A stretch of 64,000 nucleotides of DNA from Thuidium tamariscinum (lineage: Eukaryota; Streptophyta; Bryopsida; Hypnales; Thuidiaceae), in contig OX344749.2 of assembly GCA_947034885.2 (NCBI GenBank), positions 45,413,682-45,477,681 of the forward strand. Reading direction: 5' to 3'. This document shows positions 35,801 to 48,174 of the stretch, in pieces. Under the pieces are notes generated by a model. It saw nothing but the letters and a program-made list of their open reading frames with translations. It was not told the DNA's origin and did no database searches. The translations under genes and the position numbers were made by a program. How positions within the stretch are numbered: position 1 is the stretch's first letter; every line of letters starts with the position of its first letter.

Positions 35801-38800
35801 TTAGCCCCCGAGTGTCCAGCCTATGAATCAGAGTGTTTGCTTTGCAAAGAAATTGGTCAATTACTGCCATTATATAGTAAATGAAAAATGAAACTATTCA
35901 ATGAACCTGTTCGAGAAGGTATACCTAGTGTTCTAAGATAAGTGAGTTGAATGTATGTTTGCGAGCTTCGGTGTGTTTTCAGATCGTTTATTGTCCCGGC
36001 CGGAGGAATAAAATTGTGTACTAATGGCAGTCATTCAGATTTTGGTAAATGCAGTGGCTGTGGTTTCATAAACCCGTAGAGGAATCTTAATTAGAAATTG
36101 AGTGTGATAAGCCCAACACTGGCTGTCCTGAGCCCAATCGACTGGAGTTTTGTTGCAGCCCTGCCTGTACTAAACTATGCTTTTTCTTATTTTCAAAATG
36201 TTTACTAAACAATTTTGAAGGTGGCTTATCACCCCCCCTAGTATATTGGATTGGTTTCCTGATAGGTCCTCTTGCTTGAGTACTTTCAGGTCAACGAGGA
36301 ATATGTGAACATTCTTCAGTCACTAAGTAAGAAGTTGGCATATGTAGCTGAAAGCAAAGGCTCCAAAGATTCTCTGGCAATGCAAGACGTCATTCCAGAA
36401 TTTGAAAGATTGCGTGCCAAGGCGGTTGTTAAGGTATCTTTTTTGCTTCACACTCGTCTTCGATTGCATGTATCTGCTTAGATTGTTGTGTATGAGAGCC
36501 AGGCGTTTAATGTTATCAATGTGTGCCAAGTGTAACTGTTTCTTGCTGAAGTCACCAGATTCAAAAAAATTTAAGGTTTACGTCAACTCGAGCTGTGATG
36601 ACCTAGACGTTTGAACGATTGATGTTTCACACCTGAAAATTGTCTTTCAAATATGCAGGCACGGGAATTTTTAATGCAGAAACTGTATGCTTTGAAACGA
36701 CCGAAAACCAACATCCAAATTTTGCAGCAGAATGTCCTTCTGAAGTACAAGTATGCCCTCTACAATCCTTTCGCTTGGAGCCTTGCGTCTTAATCACAGT
36801 GATATCTGTTCTCTGCCTGTCCCCTTTTTCAGCTTCGTCCTTCTCCTGTGTGCTTTTTCGGTTGTATTACGTGTAGACAGGCCCACAAATTGCTGCTTTG
36901 TCGATTGGATGTAGGTATGTGGCAACATTTCTACAAGATCATGGTCATGAGGTTTATCCAGAGGTGCGAGCAGCTTATGTGGACACTATGAGCAAGGTGA
37001 ACATTCTTACCCTAGATACTTTCAACTTGAGGCTATTGGGCCGTATTATGGAACTCAGTGTGTCTTTCGGATTCCATTCTTTGGTGAGCGACTGATTTCC
37101 TTAACGGTGTTCCAGGTTTTGAGTGTGCATTTCCGGAGCTACATCCAAGCACTTGAAAAGCTTCAGCTTGATATAGTGACCAGGAATGACCTTCTAGGAG
37201 TGGAGGATGTTGGCACCCGAAGTACGGGCCTGTTTTCTCGGCCCAGGGAGCCTCTGAAAAATCGTGGAGCTGTCTTTGCTCTTGGTGATCGAGCTTCTGT
37301 GCTAAGGGTACTGAATCTTATATTTATATTTGCAAAGCTCGAGCGCCCCAAAAGTATAAAATTTAACCCAAAATAGAATGTCCACTTTGGAATTCAATAC
37401 TCGTTTATAGAATCCTTTACACCATATTTTTTTCGTTCAGAAATGTAGATTGTGGTTTCTTCTTTCTAGTGGTTCATTTTGTTGCCTTCCTTGAAGCTTT
37501 CTAAATGATTTACTTCAATGACCGCTTTTGGCCGCTTGAACACTTGAGAGGTTAGCAATATGCTGTGTGAATTTGAGAAAGTCGGTGTGAATTTTATTCC
37601 TCACTTGAAGATAATGTATCAAGTCCTTGGCTTTGTAACGGGTTTTCTCGGGCTACAGGAAGTGGATGGACCAGCAATCATTCCCCACATCGCTGAATCT
37701 AGTAGCCAAAAGTTCCCCTACGAAGTTCTGTTTCGCAGTCTACACAAGCTTCTTATGGACACTGCTACCTCCGAGTAAAGCACTTTTCCCTTCTCTTGGT
37801 TGTGACCCTTGTCTGGTCATTTGAATGTCTGTGCACCAGTGAGCACATTTAGATTGACTGACCTTGCACTGATATCCAGCAGGGTTTGTGGAGTTAAAAT
37901 ACTTTATGATCTTAACTTTTTCTAGTGAACAAAGCAGAATTAGAGTCAGATTCATTTTCGTTGATCTAATCGGTCACAAAACTTGCAGGTATTTATTTTG
38001 CACAAATTTTTTCGGGGAGGATGCGATTTTTAATGAAATTTTTGCTGGTACGATCATATTCATCTCTTAATTTGCTTTCAAGCGTGATTCAACATAATCG
38101 TACGCAGTTGTATCTCTAGGCTGTTTTGCTTCAGCGGCAGGGTACTTACTCTCTGTATCTATGCTTTCAGGTTCATTTGCTGTTATTGAGGAGCATACTA
38201 ATGCAGTTTTACCAAACTGTTTTGACGCTATTGGTCTCTTGCTCATGATCCGGCTGACGAATGAACACAAGGTGATTCTTTCGGGAGAACTTGTCGTGTT
38301 TAGGTGAAGCCTTCGTTCATCAGTTAAATTTTTGTTCATTTTTGTTTCCCAATCATACTGACTTGCTTTTAAATTCTTGGGATGCAGCTCATCATGTGGA
38401 ATAGACGGATTCCTTCTTTAGACTCCTACTTTGACAAGGTGAACATTCATGCACTTGTCCTGTTTTCTTAGCCCGATTGTTCCCCGAGCTAGATTTCACG
38501 AATTTTAAAGTACTTTCAGAGGATTACAGCTAACGCGAATGGGGCGTTTATTTTTCTCTAGTTAAATCAAAGAATTGTAATCGAAGTCCCTATACTTGGT
38601 TCTGCTTTGTTGAGATAATTGCGACCTTTTTATCCTTCGTAAAGTGAACCCTTCTTTGTGTCCTACTTTTGGTGAGATTTGCATGTTCAACGAGCATCTC
38701 GCCAGCAAAAAATACCTTTTAGTCTTGTGAGTAGTGAGTACTTACATTTTAGTAGAACGGCTGAACTGACTGTTGGACGATTGAATAGAAATTGCTAATG

Positions 38801-40930
38801 AATATTATGGTCTTACCAAAAGTCTTACCGGTAGTATGATAACATCACTGAATTCGTTGGATCATTTTGGGTGTTTAACCCTTTAAGGACCACAAGGCCA
38901 CCAGGTGGCTTCTGCAACACGATATTTTGCACCCCCGGTCCCTTGGGGGTTAACAAGGAATACAAGAGAAATTTCTTTTCTTTATTATGGATAGAGACCG
39001 CTTACATGCACTTGTCAGCTAAGTTTGGGTGAGTTGCGATGAATGCAGTTGGTCCTTGTACTGTGGCCGCGTTTCAAAATGGTGTTTGACATGCATCTCA
39101 GCAGCTTGCGGACTGCTAACCCCCGAGCACTTTGGGAAGATGATGTTCGTCCACACTACGTGACTAGGCGCTATGCTGAATTTGCCGCGAGTCTTCTACA
39201 CCTTACGATCAAGAATGGAGATGGTCAGGTGGGTGATTGCTTTGTTTAGAGCATCTCCAGACATCCCAGTAGCCGCTCTTGAGTTTCACTTGAATCTGTG
39301 CACTATTTCCGTGGTCCATCTTGATTTGTAAAACAAAACATACGTTTTAAATGGTTCAGTGAGATTGTTAATGCCTCCAAATTTGACCAAATGGTATCTT
39401 GGGTTTCAGTTAGTAATGCAGACTGATCATTCTGGTGTGAGTTGTGCAGCTAGATTTAAATTTGGAGCGATTGCGTGTGGCAGTGGATGATTTACTCGTG
39501 AAGCTTGCACGCATGTTCAAACAGCAAAAGCAACAGACAATATTCCTTATCAACAACTATGACCTCGTTCTTTCTGTTCTCAAGGTCAGCGACCAGATCC
39601 AACCTTACTATCCTTTTGTTTTAAACGGAAGTGCCCAAGCTAGAATTAGAGATCCCATTATGGAATCTAATGGTTGATTATAGTAACTTTCAAACTTATT
39701 TCTATCGCTCAAAGGATATAGGGGGTATTGGGTTCTTCTTTCTAATGGCATGTTTCTTACCTCCTATAAGCTCTCGGTGTAAATTAAATCAACTCCGATG
39801 CGTATTGAAGCGGCAACTTTTGGCTACTTGGGCACTTCCTGGTCGAGCTCTTCACTTAAATGTTATATTTGAATTTTGACTGATTAATTATAACTTGACC
39901 CCCTACCTGTGTGTTGTTTCTTGTTCAGGAAGCTGGTACGGATGGTGGAAAAACACAACAGCAGTTTGAAGAACTATTGAAAAGCAGTACCACAGTATTT
40001 GTGGTATGTTCCTTTGTAGCGTAGGCTGCCTGCTCCCAGTTGGCATCCCTGTACTCAACAAGAATTTTCGAAGTACCAGTATTCTAGTAAATTAAAATTT
40101 CTGATAATGATTACCTTTTACGCAGGAGGAGGAACTGAGGGAGCATTTTGGTGCACTTATAGCATTTGTGAAAACACGCGCAGGTTTGTCACTAACTGAA
40201 ATGCCTTTTCGGCATTACCTTTAATACAATTTTGTGGGCGCCCCCGCACCAAGCAAGTAGCGCCAAGTAGCTAACTGGAAATTAACTAATCTATTGTATG
40301 CCTGCTCTTGCAAGGGAACTAATTGGGGGTAGGCTTTCAAGTTAGTTAACTGCTGCTACTTGGTTAGTGTGGTCGGATTCAACACTTAAACGATTGGTTT
40401 TGGCTCAATTAAATTACTTGTCCAAAATCGGGTCAAGTCAACTGGTGAGAAAGAATGTAAAGTCATTGCAAGATAGTTTAGCTGGAGTTAGCTCCAATTT
40501 GCTGACACAACCCTGTACAGTTCAGGTATTGAGTATCTAATTCCAATGAGCTATCAGTGCTATTTGGTGATCCTTGGACACTCTAGATTTGAGCCCTTTT
40601 AACGAATTGCATGTCTTCCACACAGGTGAGGATACTGCGACCAGCAATGCACAACCAATCAGACTGGAGGAGGTTGAACCCCTGGTGAAGGACTTTGCAG
40701 TTCGATGGAAGACGGCGATCGAAGTGATGCACAAGGACGTCATCACCTCATTTAGCAACTTCGTGTGTGGCATGGAGATTCTGCGAGCCGCACTCACACA
40801 ACTACTTCTGTACTATACTCGCTTGTCTGACTCGCTCAAGCGAGTGGGTGGGGGTGATGCACTTGGCAAAGATGTTGTGTCTATATCCTCAATCATGTAT
40901 GAGATCAAGAAGTACTCTAGAACGTTTTAG
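32851..40930 (+). CDS. VPS52: VPS52, GARP/EARP tethering complex subunit
   Basis: VPS52 is a core subunit of the GARP/EARP complex, which tethers endosome-derived vesicles at the trans-Golgi network. The Arabidopsis gene is POK. Twenty exons: 32851-33051, 34074-34156, 34455-34512, 34737-34832, 35017-35118, 35246-35329, 35577-35657, 36290-36433, 36659-36750, 36915-36996, 37116-37307, 37659-37774, 37989-38047, 38171-38271, 38388-38438, 39049-39228, 39450-39584, 39929-40003, 40126-40183 and 40626-40930. Every junction is GT..AG and phase-consistent, giving about 764 aa (Arabidopsis about 707). Signatures in order: YMKESDNLVSLHAQI, NEEYVNILQSLSKKL, AAYVDTMSKVLSVHFRSYIQ, GLFSRPREPLKNRGAVFALG, FPYEVLFRSLHKLLMDTATS, ALWEDDVRPHYVTRRYAEF and the C-terminus MYEIKKYSRTF, nearly invariant in plants. 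The first exon is poorly conserved; the ATG at 32851 is the first in frame. The 0.6-kb intron 15 holds a small repeat (38874-38952). Confidence 0.95.
38874..38952. repeat. Short inverted repeat in VPS52 intron 15
   Basis: TTTAACCCTTTAAGGACC at about 38877 is inverted as GGTCCCTTGGGGGTTAA near 38952. The ends resemble those of the element at 43423-43652, so it may be a deletion derivative of that family. Confidence 0.5.
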
Positions 40931-43422
40931 GTTCCTTGCACAATTTTGTCTGCTTTATTTTAAGCGCTATCTCCAGTCCTCATTTTGCTCTGCATTTAGT
41001 TCCTTGAGGAGCCCCTAGTGCCTGAGGTAGTCGTCTCGCTCTGCCAATCGGTCTCTTCTCTCATTACCCATTCCTGGCCGAAATTTTCGATTGCTTAAGT
41101 CAGCAATCAACCTCATTTGTTTAAGTTTACAGGGACGACTGATAGCCCTTCGAGCTGAGCGAGATATTCTTTGTACAGCAAATCTTGAACGTGGAAAGCT
41201 CTGTTCAATCTACAGTCGTTCTGTCAATTCTTGCTAGAGATTGATCACTGTTCTACTCAGTGAGGTATGTGATGGATTTTATGCCCTCTGTTGTGTTTGA
41301 AGAGGCGTTAATACAGACATATCTTGAAGAGAGATGGGAAAATCCTGCTTTGATGGCTTTTCTATATGTAGTCCTACTTCTGAAGCTGAAGACTCTTGGT
41401 TTCAACGACTTTTGGTAGATTGTGACCTAAAGGACCTAGAAGCCAAAATTGTCAGTTGTGTTTGTTTTAACAATTTGAAGTATGCCTTATTGGGATTCTT
41501 TGTTGTTGAATTTTATTTATTCTTCAACCAACACATGGAATGTTCTTGTAGTGAGATACAGGGTTTTTTTTTTGGTACTGTTCATCTACAGTAAAGCCCT
41601 CTGTGGCCTCCCACCAGAGGCCAATATTGCGAGGGAGCAACGAGCACTGGTGAACCAGAGCGGGAAGCTGGCGATAAATCGCCAGAAAAAAAAACCCTGG
41701 TGAGATAATCAATTATTTTACTTAAATTTTTCTTCATAACATAGTTGATTGGATTGATCCCTTGCAAAATCATGATTCCTTGACCTTTATAGGATTAAAT
41801 TGTACATTGCACTTAAGGACACTAATAACCAATCTTTTTGGTCAATGATCAAATTTGCACACATTAGAGCTAAGGTAGAAGAAATTTATTCAATTTTTTT
41901 TACTAGAATGTCAAGAAAATAAAAGTTGATGCTTCTAGCAATTTTATTCCAAAATGTTCATCATTTGAATATTAAAACTCCTATAAGTGTAAGATGACAC
42001 TTTTTGATGTAGGAAAATATGATATGTATATAAGGTAGCAATCACTATAAATTAAGAGACATTTTTTGTTTTTCAACATCTAAGAAATGACTTAAATGAC
42101 CACTTCCATGACTCTAAACAATTGAGACTTTTTAGAAGCAATCAACAAGAGGTGAAGAGACTTTTTGTACTTTAGGAGTGTTCAATCAAAGAGAGTCTAA
42201 GGTATACTACCTATTTTCAACAATGCTAAAGTCTTTTAGAATGTGCCTAATTGAGCAATGGTGGTCGTGGTGGTGAGATAATTTTTTTGATCACAAATAG
42301 AAATAATGAAGATTGTATTAGTTTTTGCCAATTTTTCTTCAAGTTAGAATTTATAAAACTTAAAGAAATATAGATTATAATTCAACTTGTTCTTGATGTA
42401 TTGGCAAACTTGTTTTAAGAAGTACAAAACTAAAGTGCATTGTTAAAATGTGTGTTGTGTCACACAACAATGAAGTAGCCAAACCACATGATTATATTAT
42501 CCTCATCCACAAAACTTTAGATCATTCTATATTGGGGAATTGGGCCATTGTCGGAAACATGTTGTATACCCTTAGTGTTAAATATAGGCTATCCTATATT
42601 TTCAATAGCTTTGAAAATTTGTAAAATTTTTTAGTCAAAGAGTGTTATAAAGTTATGAAACTTCTTCGGGAGCAATTTATCACTATCATCAAAAAAATTT
42701 GGTCATTTGATCTTAGAAGAACTAGGACTAGAAAATGTGTCTTTTAGGTACTCCTACCTTATTATCCCCCCAAAATTGATGGCAAACAACTAGGTGAATA
42801 GGCAGTGACATGTAGCTTAGTTTGGTGATTTTTTGGAAATATGACTTAATATAATCATTTAATTATTTGTATATAAATATTAATTTAAATTTGAATATTA
42901 ATTTAAATCTAAAAAGATGTTGTAGACACTAAATCTATAATGGAAGATAGGAAGGGAGTCCTTGTATGGAGCATAAAAATGTAGATGTTCATCTTTGGAA
43001 TTTTGTGTAAAAAACGAGGTCTTCTACAATAGTTTGACCTCCAATGAGTGCTCTAATTTGGGCTTTTTTAAGCAATGATTCACACAATATCACAAACTAT
43101 GCCCTAAACCCTAAACCCTTTTGGAGTGAAAATAAACACTAACTATCATCCTATTCATGCCCTAATTACACATATTTAGTCATTTCCAAATGAACCCTTA
43201 AACGATGCTACAACCATTTTCCAAATCAATGAATGACAAAGAATCCTTTTATATAGGACAAAATTGCAACTTATTCATCTTCAAAATCTTGTGTGGAAAG
43301 GGGAGGTGACTTATATACTACACTATAATAGTTTGACTTCTAGTGAGTGCTTTCAAAATTCTTTTCACCAACTATTCTCACAAAGTCAAGCCGGATGATT
43401 TCTACAATCACCAATCCGCCCT
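40931..43422. other. VPS52 3' flank and AT-rich spacer
   Basis: Positions 40931-41300 are the likely 3' untranslated region and downstream sequence of VPS52. Around 41590-41701 a GC-richer patch holds a palindrome CTGGCGATAAATCGCCAG (41668-41685). From 41702 the DNA is AT-rich without genes. Positions about 43200-43440 share diverged segments with 61440-61690 (GATGATTTCTACAA, CTTTGACTT). Confidence 0.45.
43102..43120 (+). repeat. Interstitial telomere-like repeat
   Basis: CCCTAAACCCTAAACCCTT is 2.6 copies of the plant telomere unit in otherwise AT-rich spacer. A similar short run occurs at 25171-25186. Confidence 0.85.
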
Positions 43423-43652
43423 TTAACCCCTGAAGGATGGACTAGTGGCTATGGAAACCATTCATTTTGATACCGTGTGACATCACCTACTTTGAAAAAG
43501 CCAAATATATGCATTGGAAGTCAAAGTACTGTACATGATCTTCCCTTTCCACCCCCAATACCGAGGATGAAAAGTTGCATTTCTATCCTGGAAGGAAAGA
43601 TTCTTTGTCATTCAGCGGACACCAAACGTCCGCGATGTCGTTCAAGGGTTAA
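43423..43652. mobile_element. Small MITE with TTAACCC ends
   Basis: The left end TTAACCCCTGAAGGA and right-end reverse complement TTAACCCTTGAACGA match at 13 of 15 positions over a 230-bp element without open frame. The ends resemble the short repeat in VPS52 intron 15. Confidence 0.5.
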
Positions 43653-44859
43653 GGGTTAAATCATTTTTTTGCTTGGCGTCCCAACCAAGGTTTCCACAGC
43701 AAGTTTCAAAACCACCACGGCGCTCACTGCCATCATGAACCTCTCCGCAGAGCAAATCCTAATATCCATATCTTACCCGAAAACTCCTCCCGCCACACAG
43801 ACACTCCACGGAATAAGTCATGACCACACCAATTCCTGGCCACACCATTTGAACCTTAACTGGGAGGAGACGTTTCCCAGCACCTGAAGCAATGTCCTGG
43901 CTTGTCCTTGTCATCATTCAATTGACTAGGTAACAACTTAACTTAGCTTACATTGATCGTCAGAAGGGCACTCATGGATTCAGTTCATCATATTGACTCA
44001 GTGACTCAGTCACATCCACTCATTCAATTCATTCAATGGCAATCCAAATTTTACCATGTCAATCTCCTTAGTCACCGTCATTTTCGGTGACCTCTAGAGT
44101 ATTTCACCCATTTCCAACCACTTAAGCAATTCATAAGAGGTTGTGCAGAAGACTACAAGTTTCCGGATCAATGAAAGGTACCACACAAGCAATCTGACGT
44201 GGCCAAGAGACTGCCATATCAGATATTAATATTTAATTAATTTTTTAATAAGTTTTTTCAATTTTCTTTTAATTTAAAATTTTTATTATTATATTTTTAT
44301 TATATATTTTTATTTTATTTTATTTTAAATTATTATTTAATCTGATGGGTTCATAGACTGGGAAACAACTGAAGGCTGAAACAGTCTCTCAAAGCCCTGA
44401 AAAAACCTCTTATGACATATATATAGAGTACATCTTTTTTAATGCAAACTTTTTTTCATGTATAGAAATAGAATTTGAAAGGATACCATATTTTCTTAGA
44501 ATTTTATCACACAAATTATAATTACTATGAATTTTTTAGCAGAAGATTCTCTACGACCTATAATGGTAATATAGTCTGATTGCAAAACCAACCAAGGACT
44601 AGTTGCATTTATGAAAGCCTTGCAACCAATCATAATGTGTCATAGTTGCATTGGGAATTGCACCATAACTTTGCGGAAAGAAAACAGCCTATTGATTGGA
44701 AATGGAGACTGATCAGAAATGGGTTGCCATCTTCTAATTTCTAAATGCTCAATGTCCAAGGGTTTTTTGGGTGTTTTTTTTTTACACAAATGAAACAAAA
44801 TTTCATTGCAAAAGACAAGAACCAAGGACTTTTTTTTATATTCCTAGGAGTTTGTGAGA

Positions 44860-45150
44860 AACTAAACCACGGAGAACAGTAAATCCTCCCATCAAAGGTG
44901 GACCCCAACAGGGTGGATTTACCTCAAGGAAATATGCAATAATTTTTATTTTTGTTGCAAATAATTTTTTTTTATTCATATTTGCAATTAGAAGACCCCA
45001 CATGAGCTAGAAGAGGTATAGAACATACCCTAGACATGGCACAAAATAGGGGCTTTATTTCACTTTTACCCTAGGAGAACCCAAAATCTATCCTAGTTTG
45101 TTGGGCCCAAAATTTTGATGGTAGGATTTAACGTCCTCCCTAAACTAAAA
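44860..45150. mobile_element. MITE family E, copy 1
   Basis: About 290 bp whose ends contain TAAATCCTCCC and GGTAGGATTTA in inverted orientation, with further complementarity outward (GTTTAGTTT against AACTAAA). The same terminal architecture is at 63451-63742, including a CCAACAGGGT segment. Non-coding. Confidence 0.6.
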
Positions 45151-45267
45151 GCCCCCTATTTTTATTAGCTTGATTAAATTTTTTTTGAAAACCTAATTGC
45201 ACAAATCCAATGGAGCCATGATGTTATACTATAATTGTATAGTAGGGTCAGCAAAAATAAATTCTAA

Positions 45268-45634
45268 AAATAAATTCCCAAATTTTTCCCATGTTAAAAG
45301 ATAGGAAATATAGGGATTGCAAATTTTTTGTAATTTTATTCCCCAAACTGAAATTACTATGATTTTTGGAAGCCAAAAAGTGTTTTGAACCTATAGTCAA
45401 TGTTTAGAGTTCCCAAATTCGGATTATAGCCAAGATTACCTTCCTACTTGGTACTACCTACACACTTTATGACACTTTGGGACATGCGTCATGGCCTTAT
45501 TAGTCCCAACCTTGAAAATGGTAAAAAACTGCATTCCATGCTTTGATTGGAAATCTCTTCTAGCCTTGGTTGGAAATAGTCGCATTCTACAAGTTGGGTA
45601 TGGATCCCTAGTTGGGAATAGGTGGTTCTACCTT
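45268..45634 (+). repeat. Dispersed repeat family D, copy 2
   Basis: Close match to 6866-7226 over about 360 bp. It shares GATTGCAAATTTTTTGTAAT, TTAGTCCCAACCTTGAAAAT and the end GGGAATAGGTGGTTCTACCT. Confidence 0.8.
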
Positions 45635-46261
45635 ATAATATTTGATGAAGAATGTGTTAATCCTCTTTATAAGTGTCAAATTTAAAATTGAGATCTTGGA
45701 AAAAAAAATATGGGGTTAAAGAACATTGATAACATGCATAACCTAATCAATTTACGTCTTTTTAAAATCTATTACACAATTTTTTTTTCAAATGAATTTT
45801 CAATGTGCTTTTTTCCCCCAAGACTTAGTGTATTTGAGGCTCAATCATCTGCAAGGCCCTCTAATACTAATAAATCAAAGTTTGGCAATGGACATCCTTC
45901 CACAAAATCTTCATTAAAAAAATCATAAATATTTTTTCTCAAAATCAGATTTTGGATGCTTAAAATAGACTTTATAGAATATCCAACTTTCAAAATAATA
46001 CTTTGGTAAGTTTCAAATATCTTCAAAATTTAATCAACACCAAAATGCAGTGCCCTTGGCATTCATGGGTTAAATTGATATATTCCACAACTTATTGTGG
46101 TACTTTCTGAACATGTGGTCTGAAATTGAATGTAATCGTTAACCTATCCTAATGGTTATAGTAGAGGGACCCATTCTCGACACACACACCATCAACAATA
46201 AATAGGATATCCTATTCCAAACAAAATTGAAATGGATTTCCGTTTTCTCCTTGGAATGTGT

Positions 46262-46478
46262 GTCTTTGTATTTTTTCAAGGCTTGGACCAATAAGTTAAT
46301 GACACATAAGTGAGCATAAATGTAGGAAGTAATTAGTGGGAAAGTATTCTTAAATGATGGAAATTAGATGACTCTAGATATTGGTTATAGGTCAAGCCCA
46401 ACTTTTGCTTTTCAAAATTCATAGTAATTTCAATTCAAGAGATAAAATTACCAAAATTTTTACAATCTTCATCATTTT
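46262..46478 (-). repeat. Dispersed repeat family D, partial inverted copy 3
   Basis: Inverted, diverged relative of 45268-45634. The order of CAAGGCTTGGACCAATAAG, GTAGGAAGTAATTAG and AATTCATAGTAATTTCA is the reverse complement of copy 2. Confidence 0.55.
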
Positions 46479-46701
46479 TGTCAATGCACTTTTGAAAATA
46501 TTTGCTTTGCCTTGCATTTGCCTAAATTGTGTCCGGATGTGCTTATTTTATCGGTTATGGGTCCCTCTACCGTAGACCTTTGCATCAATTTGAGGCCACA
46601 TTCAAGTTTTGGCGTAGGAATCAAAACTATGGATCCTCACTGTTTTGGCAACATTCAATCCAATATTTGAAAATCAACAACATCACAAAATACCTACACC
46701 A

Positions 46702-47015
46702 AGGTAGGAGGTCCATAAACCAACCATCTAATGACTGGGACCAAATTTTTGAGAGGTGAAACATCTTTATATGTTTTTCAGTAAGTTTTCCTTGAAAGAC
46801 AAGTGAAATAGGCATCTAACCTAAGTCGCCTTTCATATTTTTTGGAGCTTTGTGGAATTAGATACAAATTTTTGAAGTTGGAAAAAAGTGGTCAATTGTG
46901 GTCATCAAGCACCCACCTCCTGAAATGTACAAATTGGGTACATAGAAGAAAGCAGAATGTACCTCTGAGTCATGTTTGCTTATTAATGCCCCATGGGAGG
47001 TTGAGCCTCCGACCT
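46702..47015 (+). mobile_element. TA-flanked Stowaway-like MITE, family B copy 2
   Basis: Left tip AGGTAGGAGGTCC, right tip GAGCCTCCGACCT followed by TA. The left flanking TA appears mutated. The internal match to the other B copies is strong (GTGAAACATCTT, AGACAAGTGAAATAGGCATC, TTTTTTGGAGCTTTGTGGAA). Confidence 0.75.
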
Positions 47016-48174
47016 TAGATTCTATTGCAATTCCTCACTTTAGGGCATGGATTTCCAATTGATTGGGACTCCCAGGCAGAGCCTCATTCAATTCATTCAA
47101 AGTCAATTTCATGTCAATTTCATGACAGTTTCCTGGAGTCACATCATTCACTGGATCCAACCTCGTGTTGCAGTTTGTTTTCAACCCAATGTTTGAAAAA
47201 AATCACAAAACATACACACGATTTGCAAATTGCAATCCCCCCACAAAGTCCACCACCACCATTTCAATCATCGACTGATCTCGTGCTGATGACGAAGGTT
47301 CCACGCACATGTCCACGTCCAGTCAAAAGACGACGGCCTATCTCGCTCATCGGCGAAGATTTCCAATTGACCAGGACATTAATTCAATCAATCAATTAAT
47401 CAATCTATCATCGATTCAAAAACTCCAAAGAATTCCTTCTCCTGGAACCACATCTTGACATCCATCGCTGAATGTGCTGCTGAAAAATATGCATTTGGCT
47501 CTTCGATTCATAGCCCAGTACCCCACATTCAATCCTGAAGTTTGTTTTTTTAAATTACAATTTTCAGTACTTGTTTCAAAGTCAAAACATTGCTGTTTAT
47601 GGAAATATGGAGGTGTGTTTGTGTATACATAGACTTTAAGAGTAGAAGGTGAAAATTAATGCACTTAGTGTTACCGATTGTTGTGGTATTCCAGATTTGG
47701 TGCACATTTGCAACAGAATTTGTGTAATGTAATACACGTATTTGGATTGTTTGCGTATTTCCTACTGACCGCTTCGATCAGTAGTAATTATGCTGTCCTG
47801 AACCTCTCGCAGTCTAAGTAAATGGTTGTCCCGGATTGCATCCAGACAACTACTGCGGAGTGCTTAGTTAGTCCGACTGGAGCTTCAGTTTATTTCAATG
47901 CACTCGATCACACTCTACCTCGAACAACCGAAGGCATAAGCAAATCATGTGAAAACTATTTGAAATCATGCATAGACTAGTTGAAATTCTTGGATACAAG
48001 ATCCTCTCACTACGGCAGTAGCGATTTGAATTATCCTCTCACAAGTCTAATATACTTAGTTAATGATAACACTATCTGCGCGCATATAAGTCTCTTCAAC
48101 TTCACATGCATGCATATGACACAAAGCTGCTGTGCATGCGAAAGAGTTGGCGATGGAAGGCTCAGTCTGGCGCT
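47016..48174. other. Spacer, nothing recognised
   Basis: Contains ATTCATTCAA-type simple repeats around 47080-47110 and 47380-47415 that resemble 44010-44040. The frame at 47025-47399 has no supporting homology. The 3' untranslated end of the minus-strand gene at 48175 is expected here. Confidence 0.4.
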
